A stretch of 64,000 nucleotides of DNA from Hyphomicrobiales bacterium (GCA_900472575.1 UCIV01000024.1:229721-293720); one strand, 5' to 3'; positions 10,724-19,920 are shown, counted from the first letter of the stretch. Made by a program: numbers and translations. The notes: generated by a model from the sequence alone, not told the origin.

Positions 10724-10727
10724 GAAC

Positions 10728-11564
10728 TTAACCCTTCAGACCGGAGGATGCGACGCCTTCGACGAAGAAGCGCTGCAGCGACAGGAAGACGATCAGGACC
10801 GGGATCAGCGCCACCACGGAGGCGGCCATGATCAGCCCGTATTCGGCCGAGTATTGCGAGATGAACATGCGCAGGCCGATCTGGATGGTCTTCAACTCGG
10901 TCTTGGTCAGGTAGATCATCGGCCCGAGAAAATCGTTCCAGGTGGTGACGAAGGTGAAGATCGTCAGCGTGGAAAGCGCCGGCTTGGAGAGCGGCAGCAT
11001 GATCTTTGCCCAGATCTGGTATTCGTTCATGCCGTCGATACGGGCTGCTTCGCAAAGCTCGGTCGGGATCGACATGTAGAACTGGCGCATCAGGAACACG
11101 CCGAAGGCGGTGAAGGCCTGAAGGCATATCAGCGCCAGGTGCGTGTTGTTGAGGCCGAACTCGCGCATCAGCAGGAATTGCGGCACCATGTAGACCTGCC
11201 ATGGCATGGCGATGGTGGCGATATAGCCCAGGAACAGCGCGTTCTTGTAGGGGAAGTCCAGCTTGGCAAAGGCATAGGCCGCGAAGCTTGAGGTGAACAG
11301 CTGCATCAGCGTGACGATGATCGTCAGCTTGGATGTGTTGTAGATGAACAGCGCCAGCGGGATCTTTGTCCAGATATCGACGTAGTTCTGCCACTGCGGG
11401 TTGGACGGGATCCATTCGATCGGGAAGACGAAGACTTCGCTGCTCAGTTTCAGCGAGGCCGACAGCATCCAGGCGAAGGGAAGCAACATGATTATGGTGA
11501 TCAGGATCACCGTCATATAGATGGCGGCGAGTTTCCCGGTGAGTTTCTGGCCGGCAATACGCAT
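10728..11564 (-). CDS. Sugar ABC transporter permease, MalG type
   Basis: 278 aa, six predicted membrane segments, beginning MRIAGQKLTGKLAAIY. The EAA loop that contacts the ATPase is ELCEAARIDGMNEYQIWAKI (20 residues, about residue 190). Length and order (second of two permeases) fit MalG-type CUT1 permeases. It is separated by three bases from the upstream permease stop, so the two are co-translated, and lies four bases before GH88. Confidence 0.93.
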   Translation of the reverse strand: MRIAGQKLTGKLAAIYMTVILITIIMLLPFAWMLSASLKLSSEVFVFPIEWIPSNPQWQNYVDIWTKIPLALFIYNTSKLTIIVTLMQLFTSSFAAYAFAKLDFPYKNALFLGYIATIAMPWQVYMVPQFLLMREFGLNNTHLALICLQAFTAFGVFLMRQFYMSIPTELCEAARIDGMNEYQIWAKIMLPLSKPALSTLTIFTFVTTWNDFLGPMIYLTKTELKTIQIGLRMFISQYSAEYGLIMAASVVALIPVLIVFLSLQRFFVEGVASSGLKG

Positions 11565-11567
11565 GGC

Positions 11568-12509
11568 TCAGTCCTCCTTCTGGCGGCGGAACTGGATGAC
11601 GGTGATACCCAGCACGAGGAAAAACAGGACGAGCGCGATCATGCTGGAGTAACCGAGATCCCAAGAGACGAATGCCTCGTTATAGATGTGATAGACCAGT
11701 ACGAGGGTCGAGGTGCCGGGACCGCCCTGCGTGATCATGTAGATCTGGTCGAACACCTTGAATGACTGGATGGTCAGCATCACGGTGACGAAGAAGGTCG
11801 TCGGGCCCAGCTGCGGCACGGTGACATAAAGGAATTTCTGCCAGGCATTGGCGCCATCGAGATCGGCGGCCTCATAGAGCTCGGAATTGATGCCCTGCAG
11901 GCCGGCCAGATAGATGACCATGAAATAGCCCATGCTCTTCCACACGCCGAACAGGATCACGGTGACCATCGCCCAGTGGCGGTCGGCGGCCCAGCCCGGC
12001 ATATCCTTCGGGTCAAGCCCGAGCGTGTAGAGAAGCATGTTCACCGGCCCCATTTCGGGGTTGAAGATCATGTTCCAGACGACGGCCACAGCCACCAGCG
12101 AGGCGACGTAGGGGAAAAACATCGCGGTGCGGAAAAAGTCGCGACCGAGGATTTTCTGGTTCAGAAGGATGGCAAGACCGAGCGCGCAGGCAAGCGTCGC
12201 TGGCACTGAGACCACCGTATAGATGATCGTGTTCCAGAAGGCGGCGATAAACGCCTTGTCCTCGAAAAGTCGCCAGAAATTGTCAAGGCCAGCAAAGGTC
12301 ATGGCATTGCTGCCGTCCCAGTGCATGAAGGCCAACACGAAGGCGAACAGGATCGGGCCAAGCGTGAAGACGGCAAAGCCTAGGAAATTCGGGGCAATGA
12401 AGGAATAGGCGACGAGCGCGTCCTGCACCCTGCGACGACGTCTGGACACGACCTTGCGTCGTCTCGTCACGATCGGCGTATCGCCGGCGGCAATGGTAGA
12501 GTTAGCCAT
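11568..12509 (-). CDS. Sugar ABC transporter permease, MalF type
   Basis: 313 aa from the ATG at 12509 (MANSTIAAGD), which has GGAGGAG five bases upstream; the adjacent ATG at 12512 is too close to that site. An open frame continues far upstream but would be antisense to the heparinase gene and is not coding. Six membrane segments follow an Arg-rich cytoplasmic N-terminus (VTRRRKVVSRRRRR). The EAA loop is ELYEAADLDGANAWQKFLYV near residue 215. It is the first gene of the leftward import operon, facing the lyase gene across a 225-bp divergent promoter region. Confidence 0.93.
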   Translation of the reverse strand: MANSTIAAGDTPIVTRRRKVVSRRRRRVQDALVAYSFIAPNFLGFAVFTLGPILFAFVLAFMHWDGSNAMTFAGLDNFWRLFEDKAFIAAFWNTIIYTVVSVPATLACALGLAILLNQKILGRDFFRTAMFFPYVASLVAVAVVWNMIFNPEMGPVNMLLYTLGLDPKDMPGWAADRHWAMVTVILFGVWKSMGYFMVIYLAGLQGINSELYEAADLDGANAWQKFLYVTVPQLGPTTFFVTVMLTIQSFKVFDQIYMITQGGPGTSTLVLVYHIYNEAFVSWDLGYSSMIALVLFFLVLGITVIQFRRQKED

Positions 12510-12734
12510 CATACTCCTCCGAGAAAAGATGCCGCAGACAACGCTTCTTCGTGAGCCTATCCGCAGATGCACGGCAAAAAATTGATCTGCCTTCCGTGCC
12601 TCCTCCCACGATCGACATATCATATCCACGACATTGGTCAAACAACTTCTAAATGGATAATATGAATTCTGTAGAAAAGCCAAAATACATATGATAGGCG
12701 ATGTCTCACGCGGTTTTGATGGCAGGAGGAAGCG
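12510..12734. promoter_or_regulatory. Divergent promoter region with ATATGATA-type repeats
   Basis: This 225-bp region drives the importer operon leftward and the lyase operon rightward; its right half is AT-rich. TATCATAT at 12618-12625 and ATATGATA at 12689-12696 form a widely spaced inverted pair. A related TCATATGA lies before the SMP-30 gene (16306-16313). These are candidate sites for the FadR-type regulator at 15354-16091; that link is inference. Confidence 0.4.
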
Positions 12735-14522
12735 ATGTTTCGCGAGGCTGCAGCGCACATCCCTTCGGTTTTCCCAGAATTTCTCCCCGGTGCTCGGTTT
12801 GATGATCGAAATGCATGGCGGGGCGTCGCCGATGAATTGAAGGCGCATGTGCTCAAGGATGCCGAAGCGGCATCCGGTCGCAGATGGTCGGTGATCAGGG
12901 CGGAGGACTACCGGCAGTTTTCGATTACCGGCAACAGGGCGGATTTCGAGGCCCTGTATTTCTCCCGTCGGCGGATGCTGAACGATCTTGTGCTTGGCGA
13001 ACTGGTCGAGGGCGCAGGCCGCTTTTTGCCGTCGATCGTTGATGGCGTCATTTTGATCTGTGAGGAAAGCGGCTGGCAGCTTCCGGCGCATAATTCCTAT
13101 GAGCGCGGCGGTGTGCGCCATCCCCTTCCGGATGTCGAGCGTCCGGTCATCGATCTTTTCGCTGCCGAAACCGGTGCTTTGCTCGCCACCGTGGCCGCTC
13201 TCCTCGGCGGGCCGCTGGATGAGATCAGCCCCATCGTCCGACGCCGCATCGAACATGAAGTGCATGTTCGAATTCTCGCCCCCTATCTCGGGACTCATTT
13301 TTGGTGGATGGGCAACGGTGCGGAGCGCATGAACAACTGGACGGCCTGGATTACCCAGAACGTTCTGCTTGCGACCTTCAGTCTCGATACCGATGATCAA
13401 TTGAAGCGCCGTGTCGTGGAAAAGGCGCTCGGCAGTCTCGACTGTTTCATCAAGGATTATGCCGAAGACGGCGCCTGCGAAGAGGGCGTGGTGTATTATC
13501 GTCACGCAGCGCTTTGCATGTTCGGCGCCATGACGATCCTGGATACGGTCGCGCCCGGCTCCATGTCGTTGCTCTGGAGTGCACCGAAGATCCGCAACAT
13601 GGCGGAATACATCCTTCATATGCATGTGGACGGCCGCTATTATTTCAATTTCGCCGATTCCGCTGCCGTCATTGACCCCTGCACAGCTCGCGAATACCTG
13701 TTCGGCAAGGCTGTCGGATCGGATGCGCTGGCGGCCTTTGCCGTAAGGGACCGCGCGGTGAGCAAGGCGCCGCATCTGCCGGAAGAATGGAACCTCTGGT
13801 ATCGCGTTCAGGAACTGCTGACCAAGGTGCAACTGCCTGCAGGGGACGTGCTTCCCGCCGCGGATGCGTCCTATCCCGGCATCGGCCTCTACATCGCCCG
13901 TGACGATCGCTTCGCGCTTGCGGTCAAGGGTGGAAACAACGGCGAAAGCCACAATCACAATGATGTCGGCAGCGTCACGCTCTACAAGAACGGCCAGCCG
14001 TTCCTGATCGATGTCGGGGTCGAGACCTATACGGCGAGGACGTTTTCGTCCCGGCGCTACGAGATCTGGACGATGCAGTCCGTCTTTCACAATCTTCCGA
14101 CATTCGGTGGTGTGATGCAGTCGGACGGCGCGGCCTTTGCCGCGCGCGACATGCAGGCGGAATTTTCGGCCGAAGTTGCGGAGATCTCGCTCGATATCGC
14201 CGCTGCCTATCCGCAAGAGGCAAGGCTGCGCGCCTATCGCCGCAACGTTTCTCTGCGCCGCGGCCATGGTGTGGAGATCGCCGATGTCCACGATGGAGAC
14301 TTGCCCGCTGTCCTGTCGCTGATGACCCGCGATGAGCCGGTCCTTCGCGGCGGTTCGGTTCGTGTGGGCGAATTGGGCCGCATCGAGATCGAGGGGGGCG
14401 GGGAAGTCGATATCGAGGCGATCGAGATCGACGATGCTCGCCTGGCGATTTCATGGCCCTCGAAAATTTATCGGCTGCGCATTCCGCTTGTCGGCAAGCA
14501 GCTGAAATTGCAGATCGTCTGA
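12735..14522 (+). CDS. Heparinase II/III family polysaccharide lyase
   Basis: 595 aa. The start has AGGAGGAAGCG immediately upstream. The N-terminal half (about residues 60-330) is helical and should form the alpha/alpha-toroid; the C-terminal half holds the heparinase II/III beta-sheet domain with GESHNHNDVGSVTLYKNG (about residue 405), where the conserved His/Asn of the lyase active site sit, then IDVGVETYTARTFSSRRYE with the Tyr/Arg region. Such enzymes cleave uronic-acid polysaccharides by beta-elimination. No signal peptide is visible, unlike secreted lyases, so it probably acts on oligosaccharides already imported. It is the first gene of the rightward unit, 11 bases before the discoidin-like gene. 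Confidence 0.88.
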   Translation: MFREAAAHIPSVFPEFLPGARFDDRNAWRGVADELKAHVLKDAEAASGRRWSVIRAEDYRQFSITGNRADFEALYFSRRRMLNDLVLGELVEGAGRFLPSIVDGVILICEESGWQLPAHNSYERGGVRHPLPDVERPVIDLFAAETGALLATVAALLGGPLDEISPIVRRRIEHEVHVRILAPYLGTHFWWMGNGAERMNNWTAWITQNVLLATFSLDTDDQLKRRVVEKALGSLDCFIKDYAEDGACEEGVVYYRHAALCMFGAMTILDTVAPGSMSLLWSAPKIRNMAEYILHMHVDGRYYFNFADSAAVIDPCTAREYLFGKAVGSDALAAFAVRDRAVSKAPHLPEEWNLWYRVQELLTKVQLPAGDVLPAADASYPGIGLYIARDDRFALAVKGGNNGESHNHNDVGSVTLYKNGQPFLIDVGVETYTARTFSSRRYEIWTMQSVFHNLPTFGGVMQSDGAAFAARDMQAEFSAEVAEISLDIAAAYPQEARLRAYRRNVSLRRGHGVEIADVHDGDLPAVLSLMTRDEPVLRGGSVRVGELGRIEIEGGGEVDIEAIEIDDARLAISWPSKIYRLRIPLVGKQLKLQIV

Positions 14523-14532
14523 GGAGGACGGA

Positions 14533-15321
14533 ATGGAACTGAGACTGAAGGTAGTAGGCGCAAGCGGTGTTGTCCGTTGCGAGACGGCCAATACGGACGA
14601 GGCATTTCTCATTTTCCGTGACGCTTACGAAGATGGTGACCGGGTTGTGGTCGAGGCCTCAGAAGCCGGGCATGTCGTGCTTGCTCTCGATGATGCGATG
14701 AGCCCGACACTCGTCTACCTGAAGGGCAGGGATTACGCTCTTGCTGTTCCCTTCGATATCCGCCGTGCGCCCTATTCGCCGCGCGCTTTCGATGGCGAAC
14801 TGCATCGCCTGCATGTCCGCAAGGCTCGCGCCGAAGAGGTGGCGCAGCGCCGCAATCTTGCGCTCAATCCGTGGGACGACAAGGGCAATACGACGCTGTT
14901 CCCGCATGCTTCGGCAAACGTCCAGACCCGCGGCGAGACCCAGTTTGCCGCGCGAAATGCCATCGATGGCGAAAAGGCCAATGATGACCATGGCCGCTGG
15001 CCTTATACCAGCTGGGGCATCAACATGGATCCGGCAGCGGAACTGACGGTCGAGTTCGGCCGGCCCGTCAAGGTCGATGAGATCGTGCTCTATCTGCGTG
15101 CCGATTTCCCGCATGATGCCTGGTGGAGAAATGCCAGCGTCACGCTCTCGAGCGGACAGGTACACAGCTTTCCTCTGGTGAAAACCGGCAATGCGCAGAG
15201 TTTCAGGATCGAAGAACAGCAGGTGGAGTGGGTCAAGCTGCATAGCCTGATCAAGGCCGAGGACCCGTCGCCCTTCCCGGCATTGACGCAGATCGAAGTA
15301 TGGGGTCGCGATATAGGCTGA
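14533..15321 (+). CDS. Cytoplasmic protein with C-terminal discoidin-like carbohydrate-binding domain
   Basis: 262 aa, no signal peptide, start 11 bases after the lyase stop with GAGGAGG upstream. Residues about 1-105 form an unrecognised beta-rich domain. Residues about 115-262 resemble a galactose-binding (F5/8 type C/discoidin) fold: NAIDGEKAND with WPYTSWGI, then ELTVEFGRPVKVDEIVLYLR and the closing PALTQIEVWG strand. The fold suggests binding of the same glycan as the neighbouring lyase, but it could be a catalytic accessory. A cytoplasmic location is unusual for such modules. Confidence 0.65.
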   Translation: MELRLKVVGASGVVRCETANTDEAFLIFRDAYEDGDRVVVEASEAGHVVLALDDAMSPTLVYLKGRDYALAVPFDIRRAPYSPRAFDGELHRLHVRKARAEEVAQRRNLALNPWDDKGNTTLFPHASANVQTRGETQFAARNAIDGEKANDDHGRWPYTSWGINMDPAAELTVEFGRPVKVDEIVLYLRADFPHDAWWRNASVTLSSGQVHSFPLVKTGNAQSFRIEEQQVEWVKLHSLIKAEDPSPFPALTQIEVWGRDIG

Positions 15322-15353
15322 GCCTATCGTTAGTCCCGGTTGGTCAGCGAGGG

Positions 15354-16091
15354 TCAGCCGGGGATGGCACGCGAGTTGCGCAGCAGTTCGCGATAGCGGG
15401 CCTGGCTGCCTCTCAGGTGGTCGCGCATGGCGTTGCGTGCGGCCTCTTCGTCGCGATCTGAAATCGCCATGACGATAGCTTCGTGTTCCTTGTGTATCAG
15501 GCGGCGATAGGCGGTCTGCTCGGCAAAATCCGGGTCCGGCAGCGGGCGTGATTGAGGGATGACGGCGGTGCCGTGAAATTCCAGATGCTGGCGAAACAGT
15601 GGATTGTTGGTCGCCTCGGCGATTGCGACGTGAAGCGCCAGATCGGCCTCACGGATCGATTCATTTTCCTCGATGCAGCGCAGGACCTGCCTGTGACATT
15701 CGAAGATCGCCTCTTCCTGCGCCGGCGAGCGACGCGCGGCGGCAAGGCCGGCCGCCTCGATTTCCAAAGGTGCACGGACTTCCAGCACTTCGAGATCGGA
15801 CGATACGCGTGCCTTGTCGACAATTCGGGCCGGTGTCATCTGAAAGGCTGGATCGAGCACGAAAATCCCTGCACCTTGCCTGACCTCGACAATGCCATCC
15901 GATTTGAGCGCGGCAACGGCCTCACGAATGACCGTGCGGCTCACCTTGTGGGTTTCGGTCAGCTCCACCTCGCTCGGCAATTTCTGCCCGGGCGAATACT
16001 GCCCGCTCGAAATGGCGTGCCGGAGGCTTGCCCCCACTTTTGAAACCAGTGATCCCGGTCCCTTTTGCCGAACCTTGGTCTGGACCGTCAC
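15354..16091 (-). CDS. GntR/FadR-family transcriptional regulator (FCD domain)
   Basis: 245 aa. Winged helix at about residues 20-88 (SGQYSPGQKLPSEVELTETH, then SRTVIREAVAALKSDGIVEV), followed by an all-helical FCD ligand domain (about 105-230) with the metal-ligand pattern including ALHVAIAEATNN and HEAIVMAISDRDEEAARNAM. FadR-type regulators of sugar-acid loci are usually repressors released by a uronate-derived metabolite. It lies between the lyase unit and the SMP-30 gene, pointing leftward, convergent with the discoidin-like gene. Confidence 0.9.
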   Translation of the reverse strand: MTVQTKVRQKGPGSLVSKVGASLRHAISSGQYSPGQKLPSEVELTETHKVSRTVIREAVAALKSDGIVEVRQGAGIFVLDPAFQMTPARIVDKARVSSDLEVLEVRAPLEIEAAGLAAARRSPAQEEAIFECHRQVLRCIEENESIREADLALHVAIAEATNNPLFRQHLEFHGTAVIPQSRPLPDPDFAEQTAYRRLIHKEHEAIVMAISDRDEEAARNAMRDHLRGSQARYRELLRNSRAIPG

Positions 16092-16351
16092 AGCTGTTCC
16101 TCGCGATACCGCGGATAGGTCGAACCGATTTCCGGCATATCCGCATGCTTCCTAAATAGGTATGACAAATTTCAATTATTATCAATCGCAGAAAGATGAT
16201 CTCCAGAGGTTTTGCGTCCAATTGACGCTTTTAAGTTGAGGGAAACGAAAGCTGGACGCAGGTATTTGTCTGCTGTATCTCTGAAATCGAGCGCAGCCAT
16301 TTTAGTCATATGATGACATGCGCGGCAGCATTTCGGGAGGATGCAGGCGTC
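16092..16351. promoter_or_regulatory. Divergent intergenic region between GntR and SMP-30 genes
   Basis: 260 bases, AT-rich around 16155-16200. TCATATGA (16306-16313) is a perfect 8-bp palindrome just before the SMP-30 gene and shares its core with two sites at 12618 and 12689. The alternative start of the SMP-30 gene at 16310 would fall within this palindrome, another reason to prefer 16352. Confidence 0.35.
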
Positions 16352-17218
16352 ATGCCCATGGATGACATTTTCGATCAGCGTCGTTGCGAACTCGGGGAGG
16401 GTGCCTTCTGGCATCCGCAGCGTCAGCAGTTCTTCTGGTTCGATATCGTCAACAATCGGCTCTTTAGCCGGGAAGGCGACAAGCCGCTTGAATGGGCATT
16501 CGATGAGAACGTGTCGGCCGCCGGCTGGCTTTCCACGGACGAATTGCTGGTCGCCGGAGAAAGTGGCCTTTCGAGCTTCAATCTCGTCTCGGGAAAACGC
16601 GAGCCCGTGGCTGCATTCCCGCACGATCCGACCCTGCGCTCCAACGACGGCCGCGCAGATCCCCATGGCGGTTTCTGGATCGGCACGATGGGCAAGCGCT
16701 CGGAGCAGGAAGCCGGGGCGATCTGGCGTTACTGGCGCGGTGAGTTCCGCATTCTCTTCGACAGGATCAGCATTACCAACGCCATCTGCTTCGATGCGGA
16801 GCGCTCGCTTGCCTATTTCTCCGATACCCGCCTGAAAAAGATCTGGCGCGTCAGGCTTGATGGGCAGGGTTGGCCCTCGGGTGAACCGGAATTGTTCGTC
16901 GATCTGACCGAGGCGGGCCTCAATCCGGATGGCGCGGTGATCGATGCTGCGGGTAACTTGTGGAGTGCCCAGTGGGGCGCGCGCCGCGTTGCCTGTTACG
17001 CATGGGAGAGCGGAGAGGAAATCGCTGCCGAATATTTCGAGGCGACGCGCATATCCTGCCCGGCTTTCGGCGGTGCGGATATGCAGAGCCTTTTTGCCAC
17101 TTCGGCCTGCCAGGGCATGAGCGCCGAAGCACGCGAGGCCGAACCGCTGGCCGGCATGACCTTCGAGCGCAAAGTCTCGGTGCGCGGAGTGAGCGAGCCG
17201 CAGGTGATCCTGGGCTGA
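16352..17218 (+). CDS. SMP-30/gluconolactonase family protein
   Basis: 288 aa from the ATG at 16352 (MPMDDIFDQRRCELGEGAFW), with GGGAGG eleven bases upstream; an in-frame ATG at 16310 is possible. It is a six-bladed propeller with the metal-ligand motifs GEGAFWHP (Glu near residue 16), SNDGRADPHGGFWIGTMG (Asn near 101) and LNPDGAVIDAAGNLWSAQWG (Asp near 193, quoted to 20 residues). The family hydrolyses sugar lactones such as glucono- or galactonolactone. Here it probably opens a lactone formed during uronate or aldonate breakdown. Cytoplasmic; no signal peptide. Confidence 0.88.
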   Translation: MPMDDIFDQRRCELGEGAFWHPQRQQFFWFDIVNNRLFSREGDKPLEWAFDENVSAAGWLSTDELLVAGESGLSSFNLVSGKREPVAAFPHDPTLRSNDGRADPHGGFWIGTMGKRSEQEAGAIWRYWRGEFRILFDRISITNAICFDAERSLAYFSDTRLKKIWRVRLDGQGWPSGEPELFVDLTEAGLNPDGAVIDAAGNLWSAQWGARRVACYAWESGEEIAAEYFEATRISCPAFGGADMQSLFATSACQGMSAEAREAEPLAGMTFERKVSVRGVSEPQVILG

Positions 17219-17274
17219 CACTTGTTGCTCCGGCAGACTGAACTTGATGCTGCAGGCACGAATAGGAAAATCGG

Positions 17275-18954
17275 ATGAACCACGCAACGCACGCAGATCC
17301 TGATGCTGACGAGGCGGTTCTGGATCGCAAGGCCCGGCTGGAATTCATGACCTGGGAGCGCAAACCGGCCGAAACCGATAGTGCCGGCCAGAGGGCGTTG
17401 AAGCAGAAGCTTGCGCGCTCTGCCAATGCGCGGATTGCCGACACGGCCTATATCGCCGAGGACGCGCGCATCTTCACTACGTCGCTCATCGTCGGCCACC
17501 GGTCCTGGATTGCGGCCCATGCGCTGGTTCGCGGAGATATCGAACTCGGCTCGAACTGCTCGGTCAATGCCTATGCCTGTATCTCGGGAAAGGTGCGTTT
17601 CGGCGATGGCGTGCGTATCGCCTCGCTGGTCTCGATCGTCGGCTTCAATCACGGTTTCGATGACCCGGATACACCCATCAATGACCAGCCGCACGAGATC
17701 AAGGGCATCGTCATCGGCGACGATGTCTGGATCGGCGCCAACGCGGTCGTTCTCGATGGTGTGACAATCGGCAACGGAGCGGTGATCGCGGCAGGCGCGG
17801 TCGTCAACAAGGATGTACCGCCGCTGGCGATCATGGCCGGCGTACCGGCAAAGCTCGTCCGCCGCCGCGGGGAAAAGCCGGTGGCGGCAAAGTCCCGCAG
17901 GAGCGAAGTGGAAACAGCGCTTCGTTCGATCAGCGACATGGCGGAAAGCCAGTGGCGGGATGTTCTGAACCATTATCGCCGGCCTGAAGGTTATGTCTCG
18001 CCGGACGCCAGCGGTGTCGCCAGCGAGAGTGCGCGGCATCAATGCGACGCGATCGAAATTGCCGCAGGTTTTGGTGCTCCGCCTTCCGGCGACGAGGCAA
18101 AGGCGATCATCGATCGCCTGCAATCGATGCAGGACTCGCAGACCGGGTTGTTTCCCGATCCCTACACACCCGTTGATCCGTCTCTGCCGGTTCTGGAGGA
18201 TAACCTCTCTCTCTATAACGTGCTGGCAGTCGGCTATGCCCTCGAAATTCTTGGGTCCAAACCGCAATATCCGATCGCCAGTGCTGAGATGGATGCGGTT
18301 TCCCTATGTGATTGGCTGGACGCATTGCCGTGGAAGAACCGAGCCTGGCGCTGTGGCGATCGCATCGATGGCATCGCGACGGCGCTCTATTTCAATGCGC
18401 GCTATTTCGAAAGTGGCAAGGGGCGAGGCAGGGGGCAAGAAGTTCTGTTCGGATGGCTGGCAACCCATGTCGACCGCGCCACCGGCCTTTGGGGCCGTGC
18501 GACTGCGGAGCAGGGGCTTCTCCAGCCGATCAACGGTTTTTATCGCCTCACACGCGGAAGCTATGCGCAATTCGGCTTGCCCGTTCCGCATCCGGAGGCC
18601 GCAATCAATTCGGTTCTGACCCATTACCGGAATTACGAAGGTTTTTCCGGCGATAGCTACACCGCCTGCAATCTGCTCGATACGATCCACCCGCTCTGGC
18701 TTTGCCTGAAACAGACGGATTTCATGCGCGCCCAGGCGGAAGCCATTGCGGAAACCATCATCCTGCGTGCGCCGGAGCGCTGGCAGGCGGGAACGGGTTT
18801 CGCCTTCGCGGATGGTCAGCAGGCCGGCCTGCAGGGCACCGAAATGTGGCTTTCGACCCTGCATCTGGCCGCCGATCTTCTCGGCCTCAAGGACCAATTC
18901 GCCTTCGCGCCGCAAGGCGTGCATCGCACCCGTGCGGCCGGATTGGGAATTTAG
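17275..18954 (+). CDS. Fusion: hexapeptide-repeat acyltransferase plus alpha/alpha-toroid-like domain
   Basis: 559 aa. Residues about 45-205 form a left-handed beta-helix of the DapH/WbbJ acyltransferase type: repeats from [15 protein letters not shown] through [19 protein letters not shown], the catalytic His in IVGFNHGF, then [20 protein letters not shown] and the closing [11 protein letters not shown]. Residues about 240-559 are helical with repeats such as [28 protein letters not shown] and [20 protein letters not shown], resembling an alpha/alpha-toroid of glycan-active or prenyltransferase-like proteins. No signal peptide. An O-acetyltransferase in a degradation locus is unexpected. It is the last gene of the lyase-side unit; the start lies 56 bases after the SMP-30 stop. 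Confidence 0.75.
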   Translation: MNHATHADPDADEAVLDRKARLEFMTWERKPAETDSAGQRALKQKLARSANARIADTAYIAEDARIFTTSLIVGHRSWIAAHALVRGDIELGSNCSVNAYACISGKVRFGDGVRIASLVSIVGFNHGFDDPDTPINDQPHEIKGIVIGDDVWIGANAVVLDGVTIGNGAVIAAGAVVNKDVPPLAIMAGVPAKLVRRRGEKPVAAKSRRSEVETALRSISDMAESQWRDVLNHYRRPEGYVSPDASGVASESARHQCDAIEIAAGFGAPPSGDEAKAIIDRLQSMQDSQTGLFPDPYTPVDPSLPVLEDNLSLYNVLAVGYALEILGSKPQYPIASAEMDAVSLCDWLDALPWKNRAWRCGDRIDGIATALYFNARYFESGKGRGRGQEVLFGWLATHVDRATGLWGRATAEQGLLQPINGFYRLTRGSYAQFGLPVPHPEAAINSVLTHYRNYEGFSGDSYTACNLLDTIHPLWLCLKQTDFMRAQAEAIAETIILRAPERWQAGTGFAFADGQQAGLQGTEMWLSTLHLAADLLGLKDQFAFAPQGVHRTRAAGLGI

Positions 18955-18973
18955 CCCGGTCGCAGATCGATCC

Positions 18974-19873
18974 TCAATCGAGCATGACCATGTAGGACGC
19001 AACCTGCTCCTCGAAGAATTTCGAGAAGGAGGCGATGCGCGGTGGCAGGGCTTGATAGGGCGGATAATAAAGCGTCAGCCAAAGTTCCGGCGGTGCCCAG
19101 CCCTGCAGCACATGAACGAGGCGACCGGTTCTCAAGTGTTCGGCAATGTGGAAGCCGGGCAGCATCGCAACACCGGCGCCATCGGCCGCCATGTCTGCAA
19201 GCACTTCGCCATTGTTGGCGCTGAAAGCCCGACCGGCTGAGATCGTCATGCTCGACCCGCCATCCGACAGAACCCAGTTCTCCCGCCGGCTCTCGCCGCT
19301 ATAGGCAAGGCAATCGTCGGGCGAAAGCTCGCTCGGATGCTGCATGTCGACAAAGCGGCTTCCGGGGGCGGCGACCAGAATGCGCGGCACGACGCGGATT
19401 TTGCGCCAGATGGTGAATTTGTCTGACGGTTGCGACGAGATACGGATCGCCAGATCGTAATCGTCGTCGACGATGTTGACGAGACCATCGGAGAGCGAGA
19501 TCTCGAAGCTCATCTTCGGATAACGCTCCTTGAAACCGGAGAGGATCGGCGGCAGCACGGCCTTGCCGAACCACGTCGGCGCGCTGATCCGCAGTCGTCC
19601 CTCATCGGTCTTGTGGGCATTCATCACATCCCGGCGCGCATTTTCAAGCGACTCTATGGCCGGCTGGACCTGCGCCGCAAAAACCGCGCCGTCCGTCGTC
19701 AGTGAAACCTGCCGCGTGGTTCTGACGAAAAGCTGGACGCCAAGATCAGTTTCCAGCGCAGCGATGGCACGCGTCACCGCCGCCGGTGTCATGTCGAGTT
19801 CGCGGGCCACCTGGGCGAAATTTCGCTTTTCGGCAGCCAGCAGAAAGATCCTGAGGGCTTTGTAATCGTTCAT
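18974..19873 (-). CDS. LysR-family regulator, likely controller of the 40-bp-element regulon
   Basis: 299 aa. N-terminal winged helix (NDYKALRIFLLAAEKRNFAQ, then LDMTPAAVTRAIAALETDLGVQLF) and a type-2 periplasmic-binding-like effector domain (about residues 90-295, RLRISAPTWFGKAVLPPIL). It is divergent from the ring-cleaving dioxygenase gene; one copy of the 40-bp repeated element (19881-19920) begins only seven bases before its start codon, so it probably controls itself and the dioxygenase. The other three copies precede nearby genes. Assignment as the cognate regulator is inference from position. Confidence 0.92.
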   Translation of the reverse strand: MNDYKALRIFLLAAEKRNFAQVARELDMTPAAVTRAIAALETDLGVQLFVRTTRQVSLTTDGAVFAAQVQPAIESLENARRDVMNAHKTDEGRLRISAPTWFGKAVLPPILSGFKERYPKMSFEISLSDGLVNIVDDDYDLAIRISSQPSDKFTIWRKIRVVPRILVAAPGSRFVDMQHPSELSPDDCLAYSGESRRENWVLSDGGSSMTISAGRAFSANNGEVLADMAADGAGVAMLPGFHIAEHLRTGRLVHVLQGWAPPELWLTLYYPPYQALPPRIASFSKFFEEQVASYMVMLD

Positions 19874-19880
19874 CTGATTA

Positions 19881-19920
19881 TTTCAAAAATTGCAACTCAA
19901 TCGAAAGCAATATTGCAATT
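19881..19920 (+). promoter_or_regulatory. 40-bp regulatory element, copy A (lysR / dioxygenase)
   Basis: Begins TTTCAAAAATTGCAA and ends AATATTGCAATT; same length and register as copies at 22895, 26427 and 28641. Matching positions include TTTC, AAAT, GCAA, ATCGAA and the terminal TGCAATT. It lies in the divergent promoter region, 72 bases before the dioxygenase start. Confidence 0.75.

Noticed and set aside
12510..14291. A very long leftward open frame continuing upstream of the MalF-type permease
   Set aside because: It is antisense to the complete heparinase-like gene; the permease has an internal ATG with a strong ribosome site at 12509 and its family similarity begins there.
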